Origin: Pseudomonas rubra
Lineage (GTDB): Bacteria > Pseudomonadota > Gammaproteobacteria > Pseudomonadales > Pseudomonadaceae
Length of the DNA: 64,000 nucleotides
NCBI RefSeq assembly: GCF_028656935.1
Contig: NZ_JAMDGZ010000022.1
Span: 124,001 to 188,000 of the forward strand
Reading direction: 5' to 3'
The first letter of the stretch is position 1; each line of letters starts with the position of its first letter. Below are positions 1 to 8,642 of this stretch, piece after piece. The notes under the pieces are model-generated. The model did no database searches. It saw only the letters and a list, made by a program, of their open reading frames with translations, and had not been told where the DNA came from. The translations under genes were made by a program, and so were the position numbers.

Positions 1-1108
1 GCGCCGCTGCGCCAATACCGCCAAAGCCAAACATCAGGCCAAAGAAGATCCCGGCGATCATGCCGACATTGCCCGGCACCAGTTCCTGGGCGTAGACGAC
101 AATGGCCGAGAACGCCGAGGCGAGGATAAAGCCGATGATCACACTGAGCACGCTGGTCCAGAACAGGTCGACATAGGGCAGCAACAGGGTGAACGGCGCG
201 ACACCCAGTATCGAGAACCAGATCACCGCCTTGCGCCCGATACGGTCACCGATCGGCCCGCCAAAGAAGGTCCCGGCGGCCACCGCGCCGAGAAACAGAA
301 ACAGGTGCAACTGCGAGCTAGCCACCGACAGGTCGAATTTCTCGATCAGGTAGAAGGTGAAATAGCTGGTGAAGCTGGCCATGTAGAAATACTTGGAGAA
401 CACCAGCAGGCCCAGCACCACCAGGGCACCGATCACCCGCTGGCGGGAAAGGCCGTGGGTGGCACGCTGGCCCTGCTTGGCCTTGAACAGGCTCAGGTGC
501 TCCTTGTACCAACGGCTCAAGCCATAGGTGACCAGTACGGCGCAGACCGCGAACAGGCCGAACCACACCACGTTGCCCTGGCCGAAGGGAATGATGATCG
601 CCGCCGCCAGCAACGGTCCGAAGGCCGAGCCGGCATTGCCACCGACCTGGAAGGTCGACTGTGCCAGGCCAAAACGCCCGCCCGAGGCCAGCCGGGCGAT
701 ACGCGAGGTTTCCGGGTGGAAAGTCGACGAGCCGATGCCCACCAGCGCCGCCGCCAGCAAAATCATCGGGAAGCTACCGACATAAGCGAGCATGACGATA
801 CCCACCAGGGTGCACAGCGTGCCCAGCGGCAGCAGGTTCGGCATCGGTTTGCGGTCGGTGTAGAAGCCCACCCAGGGCTGCAGCAGCGAGGCAGTGACCT
901 GGAAGGTCAGGGTAATCAGCCCGACCTGGGTGAAGGTCAGGCCATAGTTGGCCTTGAGCAGCGGATAGATCGACGGCAGCACCGCCTGGATCAGGTCGTT
1001 GATCAGGTGCGCCAGGGCGCAGGCAGCGATGATGCGCATCACCAGCGGGCTGCTCTGGGCAGTCGCGGTGCTGGCAGATGACGTTGACGAGGCAGTGCTC
1101 ACAGCCAT
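1..1108 (-). CDS. fsr: Fosmidomycin-resistance-type MFS transporter (C-terminus cut by window edge)
   Basis: Inner-membrane major facilitator protein of the Fsr family, expected to export fosmidomycin-like compounds. The ATG at 1108 opens a frame reading through the left edge (about 369 codons visible of the usual ~400). After a Ser/Thr/Ala-rich 22-residue tail it reads AHLINDLIQAVLPSIYPLL and then FTQVGLITLTFQVTASLLQP, the conserved first two helices of Fsr, followed by VGFYTDRKPMP as the loop 2-3 motif. A second-half motif, GGPIGDRIGRKAV, is also present. The family call is from recognised sequence and the drug substrate is inferred. The gene is divergent from the sigma factor gene to its right, with 170 bp between the two starts. 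Confidence 0.85.
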   Translation of the reverse strand, partial: MAVSTASSTSSASTATAQSSPLVMRIIAACALAHLINDLIQAVLPSIYPLLKANYGLTFTQVGLITLTFQVTASLLQPWVGFYTDRKPMPNLLPLGTLCTLVGIVMLAYVGSFPMILLAAALVGIGSSTFHPETSRIARLASGGRFGLAQSTFQVGGNAGSAFGPLLAAAIIIPFGQGNVVWFGLFAVCAVLVTYGLSRWYKEHLSLFKAKQGQRATHGLSRQRVIGALVVLGLLVFSKYFYMASFTSYFTFYLIEKFDLSVASSQLHLFLFLGAVAAGTFFGGPIGDRIGRKAVIWFSILGVAPFTLLLPYVDLFWTSVLSVIIGFILASAFSAIVVYAQELVPGNVGMIAGIFFGLMFGFGGIGAAA

Positions 1109-1202
1109 GACAAAAGCTTCCATCCGGTAGGCGGGATCCAATTATCCAGAAATCGTTAGCAAGCGCACTATTCTTTTCGACCAACGTACTTTTGACGTAC
1201 TT

Positions 1203-1221
1203 GTTAATAATTCTCAATAAC
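1203..1221. promoter_or_regulatory. Candidate Fur box upstream of ECF sigma gene
   Basis: The 19-mer GTTAATAATTCTCAATAAC matches the Fur consensus GATAATGATAATCATTATC at 13 of 19 positions. It lies about 60 bp before the sigma factor start, as expected for iron-repressed fecI-type genes. Confidence 0.6.
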
Positions 1222-1281
1222 GCTAGCATCGCCTGCGTTTCAATGACTCCACTGCCTGCCTATTCGAGACCCGCATCCGCC

Positions 1282-1803
1282 ATGTCCGACGATCAGGACA
1301 ATCGCAGCCTGTCGCTGCTCTATCAGCATCACCGCAGTGAACTGCTGGCGTTCCTGACGCGCCGCGTACGTTGTCGGGAGACCGCCCGCGACCTGCTGCA
1401 GGATGCCTTTGTGCGGCTGATGCACAGCGAACGTGGCGAGGTTGGCAACTTGCGAGCGTTTTTGTACCGCATCGCCAACAACCTGAGCATCGACCATGCT
1501 CGGCGCAGCCAGGTACGCGGGATCAATGACCAGCAGGCATTGGAGCAACTGCTCAACGAAACCTCACCCGAGCGCAGTGCCGTGGCCGGAAATACCCTTG
1601 ACCATCTTGAACGCCTGATCGACGGCCTGCCTTCGCCGACCCGCGAGGTGTTCTTGCTCGCCCGGGTCGAGCAGCTTAGCTACAAGGACATCGGCGCACG
1701 CCTTGGGCTGGACCCGCGTGCGGTCGAACGTCATCTGAACAAAGCCCTGAGCCATTGCGCCGCGGCTGCCCTGCATAACCGAAACAAGACTGACTTGCCA
1801 TGA
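1282..1803 (+). CDS. ECF sigma-70 factor, FecI/iron-starvation type
   Basis: A 173-residue extracytoplasmic-function sigma factor that would direct RNA polymerase to its cognate siderophore receptor gene. Region 2 contains YQHHRSELLAFLTRRV, DLLQDAFVRLM and LRAFLYRIANNLSIDHARR. Region 4 contains PTREVFLLARVEQLSYKDIG and LGLDPRAVERHLNKAL. An upstream in-frame ATG at 1192 exists, but the ATG at 1282 gives the normal family length and begins directly before the conserved region, so I chose it. The next gene starts in an ATGA overlap at 1800, so sigma factor and anti-sigma are translationally coupled. The Fur-box candidate at 1203-1221 suggests iron control. Confidence 0.9.
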   Translation: MSDDQDNRSLSLLYQHHRSELLAFLTRRVRCRETARDLLQDAFVRLMHSERGEVGNLRAFLYRIANNLSIDHARRSQVRGINDQQALEQLLNETSPERSAVAGNTLDHLERLIDGLPSPTREVFLLARVEQLSYKDIGARLGLDPRAVERHLNKALSHCAAAALHNRNKTDLP

Positions 1804-2741
1804 ACCCATCGCCCAATACACCTCATCCAAGCGAACCTGGCGACCGGGAACAACAAGCCCTGGACTGGTTTACCCGGCTGCGTGCCAGCGACCTCAGCGC
1901 CGAAGAGCGCCAAGCCTTCGAACAGTGGCGCCTGGCCCCCGAAAATGCCCAGACCTATGCCGAGGTCGAGCTGTTCTGGCAACAGCTGGAACTGCCAGCG
2001 CGTCGCCTGCACAAAATCGAACGCCGCGCCGCGCCGCGCTCCTGGGGCGGTTGGGCAGTGGCGGCGAGCATCTTGCTGATTAGTGGCCTGGTAATGCTGC
2101 AACTGCCGTTGCTACAGCGCCTGAACAGCGACGTTGCCACCGCCGTCGGCGAACGCCGGCAGATCCAGCTGGCCGATGGCTCGCGGCTGACCCTGGACAG
2201 TGCCAGTGCGGTGGATATCGACCTACGCGGGCCGGTGCGCAAGCTGCGCCTGGTGCAAGGACAGATGTTCATTGAAGTGACCCACGACGGCCGGCCTTTT
2301 GTGGTCGACATCGATGACGCCCAGGTGCAGGTATTGGGGACGCGCTTCTCGGTCAGCCGCGGTCGCGACCACGATGAAGTCGTACTGCTCAAGGGCAAGG
2401 TCGAGGTCAGCAGCGCCGGTGACAAACGCATGCTCGCCCCAGGTGAACGTGTGACCTTGAGCGGCAGTCGCCTGGACCAGGTCGAGAAGGTCGATGCCGA
2501 TCGCTTGCTGGCCTGGCGCGAAGGGCAACTGCGGGTGCGCGAAGTGCCGTTGCGCCAGGTGCTGGAGCAACTTGCCGAGTACCAGGGCAGCCGCCTGCTG
2601 TACATCGACGAACAGGTCGGCCGGCGCCGGGTCAGCGGCAGCTTCAACCTCGACCAGGCCGGCAGTGCCATTGATGCCCTGGCGCGCACTCAGAACCTGA
2701 ATGTGAGCAACCTGGCCGGGCAATGGATTATCGTCCGCTAA
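1800..2741 (+). CDS. FecR-type anti-sigma factor / transmembrane signal transducer
   Basis: A 313-residue inner-membrane regulator that passes the signal from the outer-membrane receptor to the ECF sigma factor. The N-terminal cytoplasmic part (about 10-70) has the DUF4880-like pattern ALDWFTRLRASDLSAEERQAFEQW. A single membrane helix lies near 85-103 (VAASILLISGLVML). The periplasmic FecR domain follows, with TAVGERRQIQLADGSRLTLDSAS and VLGTRFSVSR. The C-terminus (about 230-313) resembles the STN-like DUF4974 fold. It overlaps the sigma gene by 4 bp and precedes the receptor gene by 103 bp, the standard three-gene signalling cassette. Confidence 0.9.
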   Translation: MNPSPNTPHPSEPGDREQQALDWFTRLRASDLSAEERQAFEQWRLAPENAQTYAEVELFWQQLELPARRLHKIERRAAPRSWGGWAVAASILLISGLVMLQLPLLQRLNSDVATAVGERRQIQLADGSRLTLDSASAVDIDLRGPVRKLRLVQGQMFIEVTHDGRPFVVDIDDAQVQVLGTRFSVSRGRDHDEVVLLKGKVEVSSAGDKRMLAPGERVTLSGSRLDQVEKVDADRLLAWREGQLRVREVPLRQVLEQLAEYQGSRLLYIDEQVGRRRVSGSFNLDQAGSAIDALARTQNLNVSNLAGQWIIVR

Positions 2742-2844
2742 GCCTGTGAAAATTTATTTTCCGGGCATTCGGTAATTGCCGTTTCTGCTGCGTCACACCT
2801 CCACATAAGAAGCATTATCGTTTGTATTCTCTGGGGGAGGACAC

Positions 2845-5252
2845 ATGCAGTACCCACGCGACTTCCGATTCAGCCGTCTGCCGCTGGCCCGAGCCATTCT
2901 TGCCGCCAGCTTGTTTAGCGTAACCCTGAGCCTGCCGGTACAGGCCGCCGAGTCAGCCCAGGCACAGGTGCAGAACTTCAACATCCCGGCGCAACCCTTG
3001 GCCGATGCTCTGGACCAGTTCAGCGCCCAGACCGGGCTGCAGGTGATCTACGACACCCATCAGTTGAACGGGCGGGCATCGCCAGGGGTGAAGGGCCAAA
3101 TGAGCCCGACCCAGGCACTGCAAGCACTGACTGCCGGCAGCAACGCGCGCCTGAGCCAACCTAACCCCAGCAGCTTTGTCATCGAGCTGCCAATGGAGCT
3201 GGGCAGCGCCCTGCAACTGGACGCAGTGAGCATTTCCGGCAAGGCCCCGGGCTCCACCACCGAAGGCACCGGGCTGTACACCACCTACTCATCCAGTAGC
3301 TCGACGCGGCTCAACCTCACCCCGCAGGAAACCCCGCAGTCGCTGACCGTCATGACCCGTCAGCGCCTGGATGATCAACGCTTGACCAACCTGAGCGACG
3401 CCCTCGAAGCGACCCCGGGAGTAATTGTTGTGCGCGACGGCCTGGGTGCCGAGACCGACAGCTACTACTCGCGCGGCTTCGTCATCCAGAACTACGAGAT
3501 CGACGGCGTGCCGACCGTCACGCGGATGGACAACTACACCCAGAGCATGGCGATGTACGACCGTATCGAGATCGTCCGCGGCGCCAGCGGCCTGATCAGC
3601 GGCATGGGTAACCCGTCGGCGACCATCAACCTGATCCGCAAGCGCCCGACCGCCGAAGGCCAGGCCAGCGTCACCGGCTCAGCGGGCACCTGGGATCGCT
3701 ATGGCACAGGCTTCGACGTCGCCGGGCCGCTGACCGAAAGCGGCAACGTGCGTGGCCGCCTGGTGGCCGACTACAAGACCGAAGGCGCCTGGGTCGACCG
3801 CTATAAGCTGGAGAGCCAACTGCTGTATGGCATCACCGAGCTCGATCTGAGCGAAGACACCCTACTGACCATGGGCTTCAGCTACCAGCGCACCGATGTC
3901 GACTCGCCGCTGCGCACCGGCCTGCCGACCCGCTTCAGCACAGGCGAACGCAGCAACCTCAATCGCTCGATCAACATGGCCCCGGACTGGTCGTACAACG
4001 ACCACGAACAGACCAGCTATTTCGCCTCGGTGGAGCAGCAACTGGGCAATGGCTGGAGCGGCAAGATCGAGTACAGCCACTCCGAGAACAAGTTCGATGA
4101 AGTGTTCGGCTTTCTCATGGGTAACCTGCAGCCCGACGGCAGCGGCCTGAGCCAACTGCCGGTGCGTTTTTCCGGTACACCACGCCAGGATAACCTTGAC
4201 CTGTACCTGACCGGCCCATTCAACCTGTTCGGTCGCGAGCATGAACTGATTGGCGGCGTGACCCTGTCCAAGTACAACGAAAACGTACCGAGCTGGGGTG
4301 GCTGGCGCTACGACTACAATGCAACCCCTGGGGCTGCGGTTGATAACATCTTCGACTGGGACGGCAAGCAGCCCAAACCGGACTGGACCATCAGCGGCAA
4401 ATCGTCGATGGAAGAAACCCAGTACGCCGCTTACCTCACCTCGCGCCTGCACCTGACCGACGATCTCAACCTGATTCTCGGCAGCCGGGTAATCGACTGG
4501 AAGCGTGACACCGAGGATCGCCCGTACGGCGGTGAAAAGACCGAGGTCAACCGTAAAGAGACCGGTGTGTTCATCCCTTATGCCGGGGTGGTCTACGACC
4601 TTGATGAAACCTGGGCGCTCTATGCCAGCTACACCAAGATCTTCAACCCGCAAGCCTCCTGGGTCACTGACGAAAGCAACAAACCGCTCGACCCGATGCA
4701 AGGCATCGGTTACGAGCTGGGGGTCAGGGCAGTCATTTCGACGGCAAGTTGAACTCAAGCCTGGCGCTGTTCAAACTCGAACAGGACAACCTGGCGATCT
4801 GGGTGCACGACAACGTCTACGAGGCCAAGCAGGACACCACCTCCAAAGGCCTGGAGATGGAGCTCAACGGCGAGCTGGCCGAGGGCTGGCAGGCGTCTGC
4901 CGGGTACACCTACACCCTGACCACTGACAATCAGGATGAGCGCATCGCCACCGTGTATCCGCGTCACAGCCTCAAGACCTTCACCAGCTACCGCCTGCCC
5001 GGGGTGCTCGACAAAGTCACCGTGGGTGGCGGCGTCAACTGGCAAAGCAAGGTTGGCACCGACCTGCACAGCTTCGACCAGGGCAGCTACGCCTTGGTCA
5101 ACCTGATGGCGCGCTACAACATCAGCGAAAACCTCAGTGCCACGGTCAACCTCAACAACGTCTTCGACCGCGAGTACTACTCCATGGCCTCGTCGTACGG
5201 CAACTACGGGGCGCCACGTAACCTGATGACCACGTTCAAATACGACTTCTGA
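2845..5252 (+). pseudogene. TonB-dependent siderophore receptor with STN domain (FpvA-like), one-base frameshift
   Basis: Outer-membrane ferric-siderophore receptor of the transducing type. The start ATG follows a strong GGGGGAGG ribosome site. Order: signal peptide (1-34), STN signalling domain (about 42-115, FNIPAQPLADALDQFSAQTG), plug (LNLTPQETPQSLTVMTRQRL, DRIEIVRGASGLISGMGNPS) and beta-barrel. The frame stops at 4752, but the barrel continues in another frame from about 4727 and ends correctly with the terminal aromatic TTFKYDF at 5252. At 4723-4730 the sequence GTCAGGGC should read GTCAAGGGC to restore GYELGVKGSHFDGKLNSS, so one A is missing. Restored length is about 802 residues, normal for FpvA/FecA-type receptors. 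The lesion is either a real inactivation or a base-call error. Confidence 0.85.
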
Positions 5253-5305
5253 GCCCGTTTACGGCTAAGCGGTTGATCGCGCGTTAATTTTTTTGAAAAA
5301 GAGTG

Positions 5306-5334
5306 TTGACACAAATCCGTTTCAGGCGAATAAT
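5306..5334 (+). promoter_or_regulatory. Sigma-70 promoter of tRNA-Met
   Basis: TTGACA at 5306-5311, a 17-bp spacer and AATAAT at 5329-5334 lie just before the tRNA. The GC-rich bases after the -10 (GCGCGCC) resemble a stringent discriminator, typical of stable-RNA promoters. Confidence 0.75.
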
Positions 5335-5345
5335 GCGCGCCACTT

Positions 5346-5422
5346 GGCTACATAGCTCAGTTGGTTAGAGCATAGCATTCATAATGCTGGGGTCCGGGGT
5401 TCAAGTCCCTGTGTAGCCACCA
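5346..5422 (+). tRNA. tRNA-Met (CAT), elongator type
   Basis: A 77-nt cloverleaf with encoded CCA. The acceptor stem pairs GGCTACA with TGTAGCC, the D arm is GCTC-AGTTGGTTA-GAGC, the anticodon loop is TTCATAA, and the T arm contains GGTTCAAGTCC. Anticodon CAT with a standard paired first base pair suggests elongator Met; tRNA-Ile2 (modified CAT) cannot be excluded from sequence alone. Its 3' end is the attachment site of the integrative element that follows. Confidence 0.93.
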
Positions 5423-5427
5423 AGTAC
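5409..5427 (+). repeat. attL: tRNA 3' end plus flank
   Basis: CTGTGTAGCCACCAAGTAC includes the tRNA 3' end and 5 bp beyond. It recurs at 14046-14063 with one base (G) missing. Confidence 0.8.
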
Positions 5428-5466
5428 CGATCCATAGATGTCTACAGCAGTCTATGAATCACCTCA

Positions 5467-5493
5467 AGAAGCCCGCCTAGTGCGGGCTTTCTT
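5467..5493 (+). terminator. Intrinsic terminator supplied by the element behind tRNA-Met
   Basis: AAGCCCGC (5469-5476), loop CTAGT, GCGGGCTT (5482-5489), then TTCTTG. It lies inside the element and probably replaces the tRNA terminator displaced to 14068-14097. Confidence 0.7.
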
Positions 5494-5534
5494 GTATCTG
5501 GCTATCTACCTCTGTTCACCCCTATACCTTCCCA

Positions 5535-5556
5535 CCGTGTATCCCCTTGTGTATCC
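5535..5556 (+). repeat. Left copy of a 22-bp end repeat, candidate integrase arm site
   Basis: The repeat holds two GTGTATCC units in tandem and recurs with one mismatch, in the same orientation, at 13964-13985. It sits between attL and the integrase start, where arm-binding sites usually occur. Confidence 0.6.
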
Positions 5557-5590
5557 TTGACGAAAAATCGAACCGAAGGGATACAAGCCA

Positions 5591-6832
5591 ATGAAGCGCT
5601 CAGAGATCAAGCGCCGCCCCTTGTCTGACACCACCCTGGCGGGGCTGGAGCCCGACACCAAGGAGTACCGGGAACAGGATGGAAACGGCCTGTACTTCCG
5701 CGTCAAGCCTGACGGCCAAAAGTCTTGGCAATTGCGCTACAAAACCACGGCGGGCACATGGAGTTGGCTGGGGCTCGGGGGTTATCCAGAGGTAGGCGGT
5801 GCATTGGCACGACAGAAGGCAACCGAACTGCGTAACGATGCCGCCGAGGGCAAAAACCCGATGGCAACGAAACAGGCCCGTCAGGCTGCCGAACTTGAAG
5901 CGAACAACAGCACCTTCGAAGCATTGGCCCTTGAATGGCACGCGTCTCGACTCAAGGCATGGGATGCAGGCACCGCTAAGCGAGTCATGGGCGCTCTGGA
6001 GCGCCATGTGTTCCCCATCTTCGGCAAGCGCCTGTACACCGGCATACTCTCGATGGAGTGGATGGGCCTACTACGCGGAATGGAACAACAGGGCATCCTT
6101 GAGCAAATGAGCCGGGTCCGAGCCTACTGTAAGGATGTGTATGACCTGGCGCGTGTAACGGGGCGCGCAGTAAACAACCCGCTCGATGGCGTGCATAAGT
6201 TCCTTTCCACCGGGAAGGCCGAGAACTATGCCCATGTCAGCCTTGAGGAGTTACCTGCCCTGCTCCGGGCTATCCGCTCCTACCCCCACGCCAAAGATGT
6301 ACAACTTGGCTTGCGCCTGCTGACCCTCATAGCCGTGCGTCCTAGTGAGCTGCGCGAAGCCCGCTGGGAAGAATTCGATCTCGATAAGAAGCTGTGGACG
6401 ATCCCGGTAGAACGCAAGGGCCGCAAGAAAGGGCTTGAACACCTGGTGCCACTCTGCCGTCAGGCCGTTGAAATACTGGAAGAGCTGCGCGCTCTGACCG
6501 GCGCCTACCCGCTGCTGTTCCCTGGAAGAAGCGATCGCACCAAACCCCGTAGCGATACGGTGTTTCTAATGGCCCTGCGTCGTCTGGGCTATGAGGGCCG
6601 ACAGACCGGCCACGGCTTCCGCCATATCGCCAGCACCATCTTGAACGAACACGAATTTGATGCCGACCACGTCGAAGCCCAGCTCAGCCACAAGGCCCCC
6701 GGTGTGCGCGGGATCTACAACAAGGCTCAGTACCTGACGCAACGTACAACGATGATGCAGTGGTATGCCGATTACTTGGATGGGCTGGAAAAAGGGAACG
6801 TTGTTCAGGGCCAATTTGGCAAGGCTGTTTGA
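5591..6832 (+). CDS. int: P4-type tyrosine integrase
   Basis: A 413-residue site-specific recombinase that would catalyse integration and excision at tRNA-Met. The N-terminal DUF4102 arm-binding domain spans about 8-95 (LYFRVKPDGQKSWQLRY, GLGGYPEVGGALARQKA). A SAM-like core-binding domain follows (about 105-200). The catalytic domain shows R in RPSELREARW, H-x-x-R in GHGFRHIAST and, near the C-terminus, LSHKAPGVRGIYNKAQY with the nucleophilic Tyr. Length and domain order match P4-family integrases. It reads away from the tRNA it uses, and the candidate arm repeats lie just upstream, where integrase binding could repress its own gene. Confidence 0.95.
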   Translation: MKRSEIKRRPLSDTTLAGLEPDTKEYREQDGNGLYFRVKPDGQKSWQLRYKTTAGTWSWLGLGGYPEVGGALARQKATELRNDAAEGKNPMATKQARQAAELEANNSTFEALALEWHASRLKAWDAGTAKRVMGALERHVFPIFGKRLYTGILSMEWMGLLRGMEQQGILEQMSRVRAYCKDVYDLARVTGRAVNNPLDGVHKFLSTGKAENYAHVSLEELPALLRAIRSYPHAKDVQLGLRLLTLIAVRPSELREARWEEFDLDKKLWTIPVERKGRKKGLEHLVPLCRQAVEILEELRALTGAYPLLFPGRSDRTKPRSDTVFLMALRRLGYEGRQTGHGFRHIASTILNEHEFDADHVEAQLSHKAPGVRGIYNKAQYLTQRTTMMQWYADYLDGLEKGNVVQGQFGKAV

Positions 6833-6855
6833 TGGTGTGTTTCCGTACCCCATCA

Positions 6856-6987
6856 AAAACCGGTGTGACAGGTGTAACCCGTGTAACGGAATCCATCAAA
6901 CCATTGAAAGTATTGAATATTTTCTGCGCTACACCATGTGCGAGCTTCGCGTACACCGCGTGTAACAAGGCCAATCGGTGTAACAGC
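6856..6987 (+). repeat. Iteron block A: candidate replication origin/crr copy
   Basis: About 132 bp holding several GTGTAAC motifs in both orientations: GTGTGAC-, GGTGTAAC- and CGTGTAAC-type units at 6862-6887, ACACC units at 6931-6957, and two GTGTAACA units at 6960-6985, around an AT-rich centre (6900-6925). The reverse complement of 13235-13365 has the same order, spacing and much of the same sequence. In P4 the replication protein binds iterons at two separated sites, ori and crr, and I infer the same role here. Confidence 0.6.
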
Positions 6988-7085
6988 CAAACCGCCCCGC
7001 ACTTCCTGCTGGCCGCTCTATCGTGCATAGCTCAACGCCTTATACGGCGCGGGTTCCAAGCCAATGCCTTGGGGCTAGGGGTGGC

Positions 7086-7841
7086 ATGATGCAAGAGGAT
7101 GCGCTGAACATCGGGGGGCTTGCGATACACCCGACACATACCAAAAGCAGCTCCATTCGAGAGTACTTAAAAGGTCTTTCGATCTTCGACGGTTACGCTT
7201 TTGAGATTGATGCAGCATTGAATATCATGGAGCACTGCCGCCATTGGCTACCTGAAGAAATCGGCGCCCAGCTAAGCAATGCTGCACTGCAACACAATGA
7301 CGCGATCTATCAGGTAGTTTCCTACTATGGGGCTGAACATCTGGCTGCCCGGTTTCGCAGTGACACCGGCGTAGAGACGGCGACGGATGTGCAGGCCATT
7401 GCCGCCTTTGCCCTGGCAAATGCGATACGGGCTTTATGCGGCTTAGCCGATCACTTACAGGGCGCGGACGGTCAAGAAATACCAGCCCTTGAGTATTACC
7501 AGATGCACCTTGAATGCATCGATGAATGCGTTCCTGGCGCCAGTGCCTGGTTAGATCCCGATGAAAACGAGGCATGCTGCAAGATCGGGGACTTGGCTAG
7601 TGCGGCGTCGAAACAGGTAGACAACAAAATAGACGGAATATTGAGTGGCATTACCAGGCGCAAGGAACTCGCCAATCGCGACCTAGCCATCACCAAGAAA
7701 GCGCTAGACCTCTATTTCGCTGGTACGCCCTTCCGCAACCTGAACAGCAAGCTGCGCGCCTGGCAGCACCGAGAAACAGGAAAATCATTATCGAAGGTCC
7801 AGATGGGCGAGATTCTAAAACGCGCCGGACTCTCGCTTTAA
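7086..7841 (+). CDS. Element-encoded protein of unknown function
   Basis: A 251-residue cytoplasmic-looking protein from the ATG at 7086, which is preceded by an AGGGGTGG ribosome site; an ATG at 7089 is equally possible. I see no signal peptide, membrane segment or known catalytic motif. The N-terminal two thirds are helical and acidic, with a Cys cluster around LECIDECVPG and DENEACCKIG. The C-terminal 70 residues are basic (ITRRKELANRDLAITKKALD, LNSKLRAWQHRETGKSLSK) and may bind nucleic acid. It lies between integrase and the AlpA-like regulator, the position where P4-like elements carry variable cargo, so an accessory role such as phage defence is possible but unsupported by any motif. 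Confidence 0.75.
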   Translation: MMQEDALNIGGLAIHPTHTKSSSIREYLKGLSIFDGYAFEIDAALNIMEHCRHWLPEEIGAQLSNAALQHNDAIYQVVSYYGAEHLAARFRSDTGVETATDVQAIAAFALANAIRALCGLADHLQGADGQEIPALEYYQMHLECIDECVPGASAWLDPDENEACCKIGDLASAASKQVDNKIDGILSGITRRKELANRDLAITKKALDLYFAGTPFRNLNSKLRAWQHRETGKSLSKVQMGEILKRAGLSL

Positions 7842-7850
7842 ATCTATCCA

Positions 7851-7878
7851 GTTCACCAGCGAAAAAAGTAAAGTGAAC
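7851..7878. promoter_or_regulatory. Inverted GTTCAC/GTGAAC pair before the AlpA-like gene
   Basis: GTTCAC (7851-7856) and GTGAAC (7873-7878) are separated by 16 bp. The motif is the same as the iterons at 13554-13588, suggesting a shared binding protein. It lies 65 bp before the regulator start. Confidence 0.4.
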
Positions 7879-7942
7879 CTGCCCGTCTAAATTTTTTAGT
7901 CATACCGTGCCGCCCTGTCCATACCAATACAGGGAAACAGCT

Positions 7943-8215
7943 ATGACAACTTCACCAGCGATCAAAGCCAGCGAGATTGACCTTGGTCGCTTTGATCCTG
8001 CTAAAACACTCATCCGCATAAACGATGTGACCTCCATAACGGGCATCGCTCGCGCCACTGTCTACAAGCTGATGGGCCAGTCCGAAAGCGGCTTTCCACA
8101 AGCCGTGAAACTCACTGACAGCACCGCCCGTGGTGCTCCCGTCGCCTGGGTTTTGTCTGAAGTTTTGGATTGGACTCACGCCCGCATCACCGCTCGCAAC
8201 AAGGTGGCGGCATGA
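7943..8215 (+). CDS. AlpA-family transcriptional regulator
   Basis: A 90-residue MerR-like winged-helix DNA-binding protein. The core reads LIRINDVTSITGIARATVYKL and continues to VAWVLSEVLDWTHARI, the typical AlpA arrangement of recognition helix and the closing W-x-x-x-E-x-x-x-W segment. The ATG at 7943 follows AGGGAAAC. An in-frame start at 7907 is less likely because it lacks a ribosome site. AlpA proteins of P4-like elements (such as Vis/Delta-type regulators) control integrase and replication promoters. The next gene begins in a 4-bp ATGA overlap. Confidence 0.88.
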   Translation: MTTSPAIKASEIDLGRFDPAKTLIRINDVTSITGIARATVYKLMGQSESGFPQAVKLTDSTARGAPVAWVLSEVLDWTHARITARNKVAA

Positions 8216-8547
8216 CACCTATCTTCCTGCCGCACACCACCCTCGACGCCATCGGAGTACTTGAAGGCGCCCTGCCTACAGTTGCCCTGGGCCGTGATCG
8301 CCTGCGCGCCTTACGTGATCGTGCCATTGCCGAGGGCGCCCATGTTCTGCTCTTGGCCTGGCCGACGCTGGAATGGGTGCTGCTGGCCGTCGAAGTGCCG
8401 CCAGGTGTGGTGATCGAGGATGCACAACAGCTCATCCCCAACCTGCTGGCCAACCCCGTCGCCCTGGAGCACATGCGCTCAGAGTCCCGCAATGGTCAGC
8501 ACCTGAGCTGGTTGTCTCTGAACCGCCCCGCCACTGCTCAGCACTAA
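8212..8547 (+). CDS. Small element-encoded protein of unknown function
   Basis: A 111-residue protein starting in the ATGA overlap with the AlpA-like gene, so the two are translationally coupled. It begins MTPIFLPHTTLDAIGVLEG and contains RDRLRALRDRAIAEGAHVLL followed by a hydrophobic stretch, AWPTLEWVLLAVEVPPGVVI, which is too broken by charge and proline to be a clear membrane helix. I recognise no motif. Coupling suggests that it works with the regulator, for example as a partner or modulator. A stem-loop follows at 8552-8579. Confidence 0.7.
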   Translation: MTPIFLPHTTLDAIGVLEGALPTVALGRDRLRALRDRAIAEGAHVLLLAWPTLEWVLLAVEVPPGVVIEDAQQLIPNLLANPVALEHMRSESRNGQHLSWLSLNRPATAQH

Positions 8548-8551
8548 CGAA

Positions 8552-8579
8552 AACGCCCCCGGCTGCAACCGGAGGCGTT
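8552..8579 (+). terminator. Stem-loop after the AlpA-like operon
   Basis: AACGCCCCCGG (8552-8562) pairs with CCGGAGGCGTT (8569-8579) around CTGCAA with one mismatch. There is no plus-strand U-tract; on the minus strand the stem is followed by TTCG. It is a weak or factor-assisted terminator. Confidence 0.45.
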
Positions 8580-8616
8580 AGAGGTAGATTCGTATGCCCG
8601 ATCAATTTATGACGCA

Positions 8617-8632
8617 TTGCGCAATCGCGCAA
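8617..8632. promoter_or_regulatory. Perfect inverted repeat, candidate operator
   Basis: TTGCGC-AATC-GCGCAA lies 10 bp upstream of the predicted leader promoter, in the right place for an AlpA or other regulator site. Confidence 0.4.
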
Positions 8633-8642
8633 GTGACGCTTG

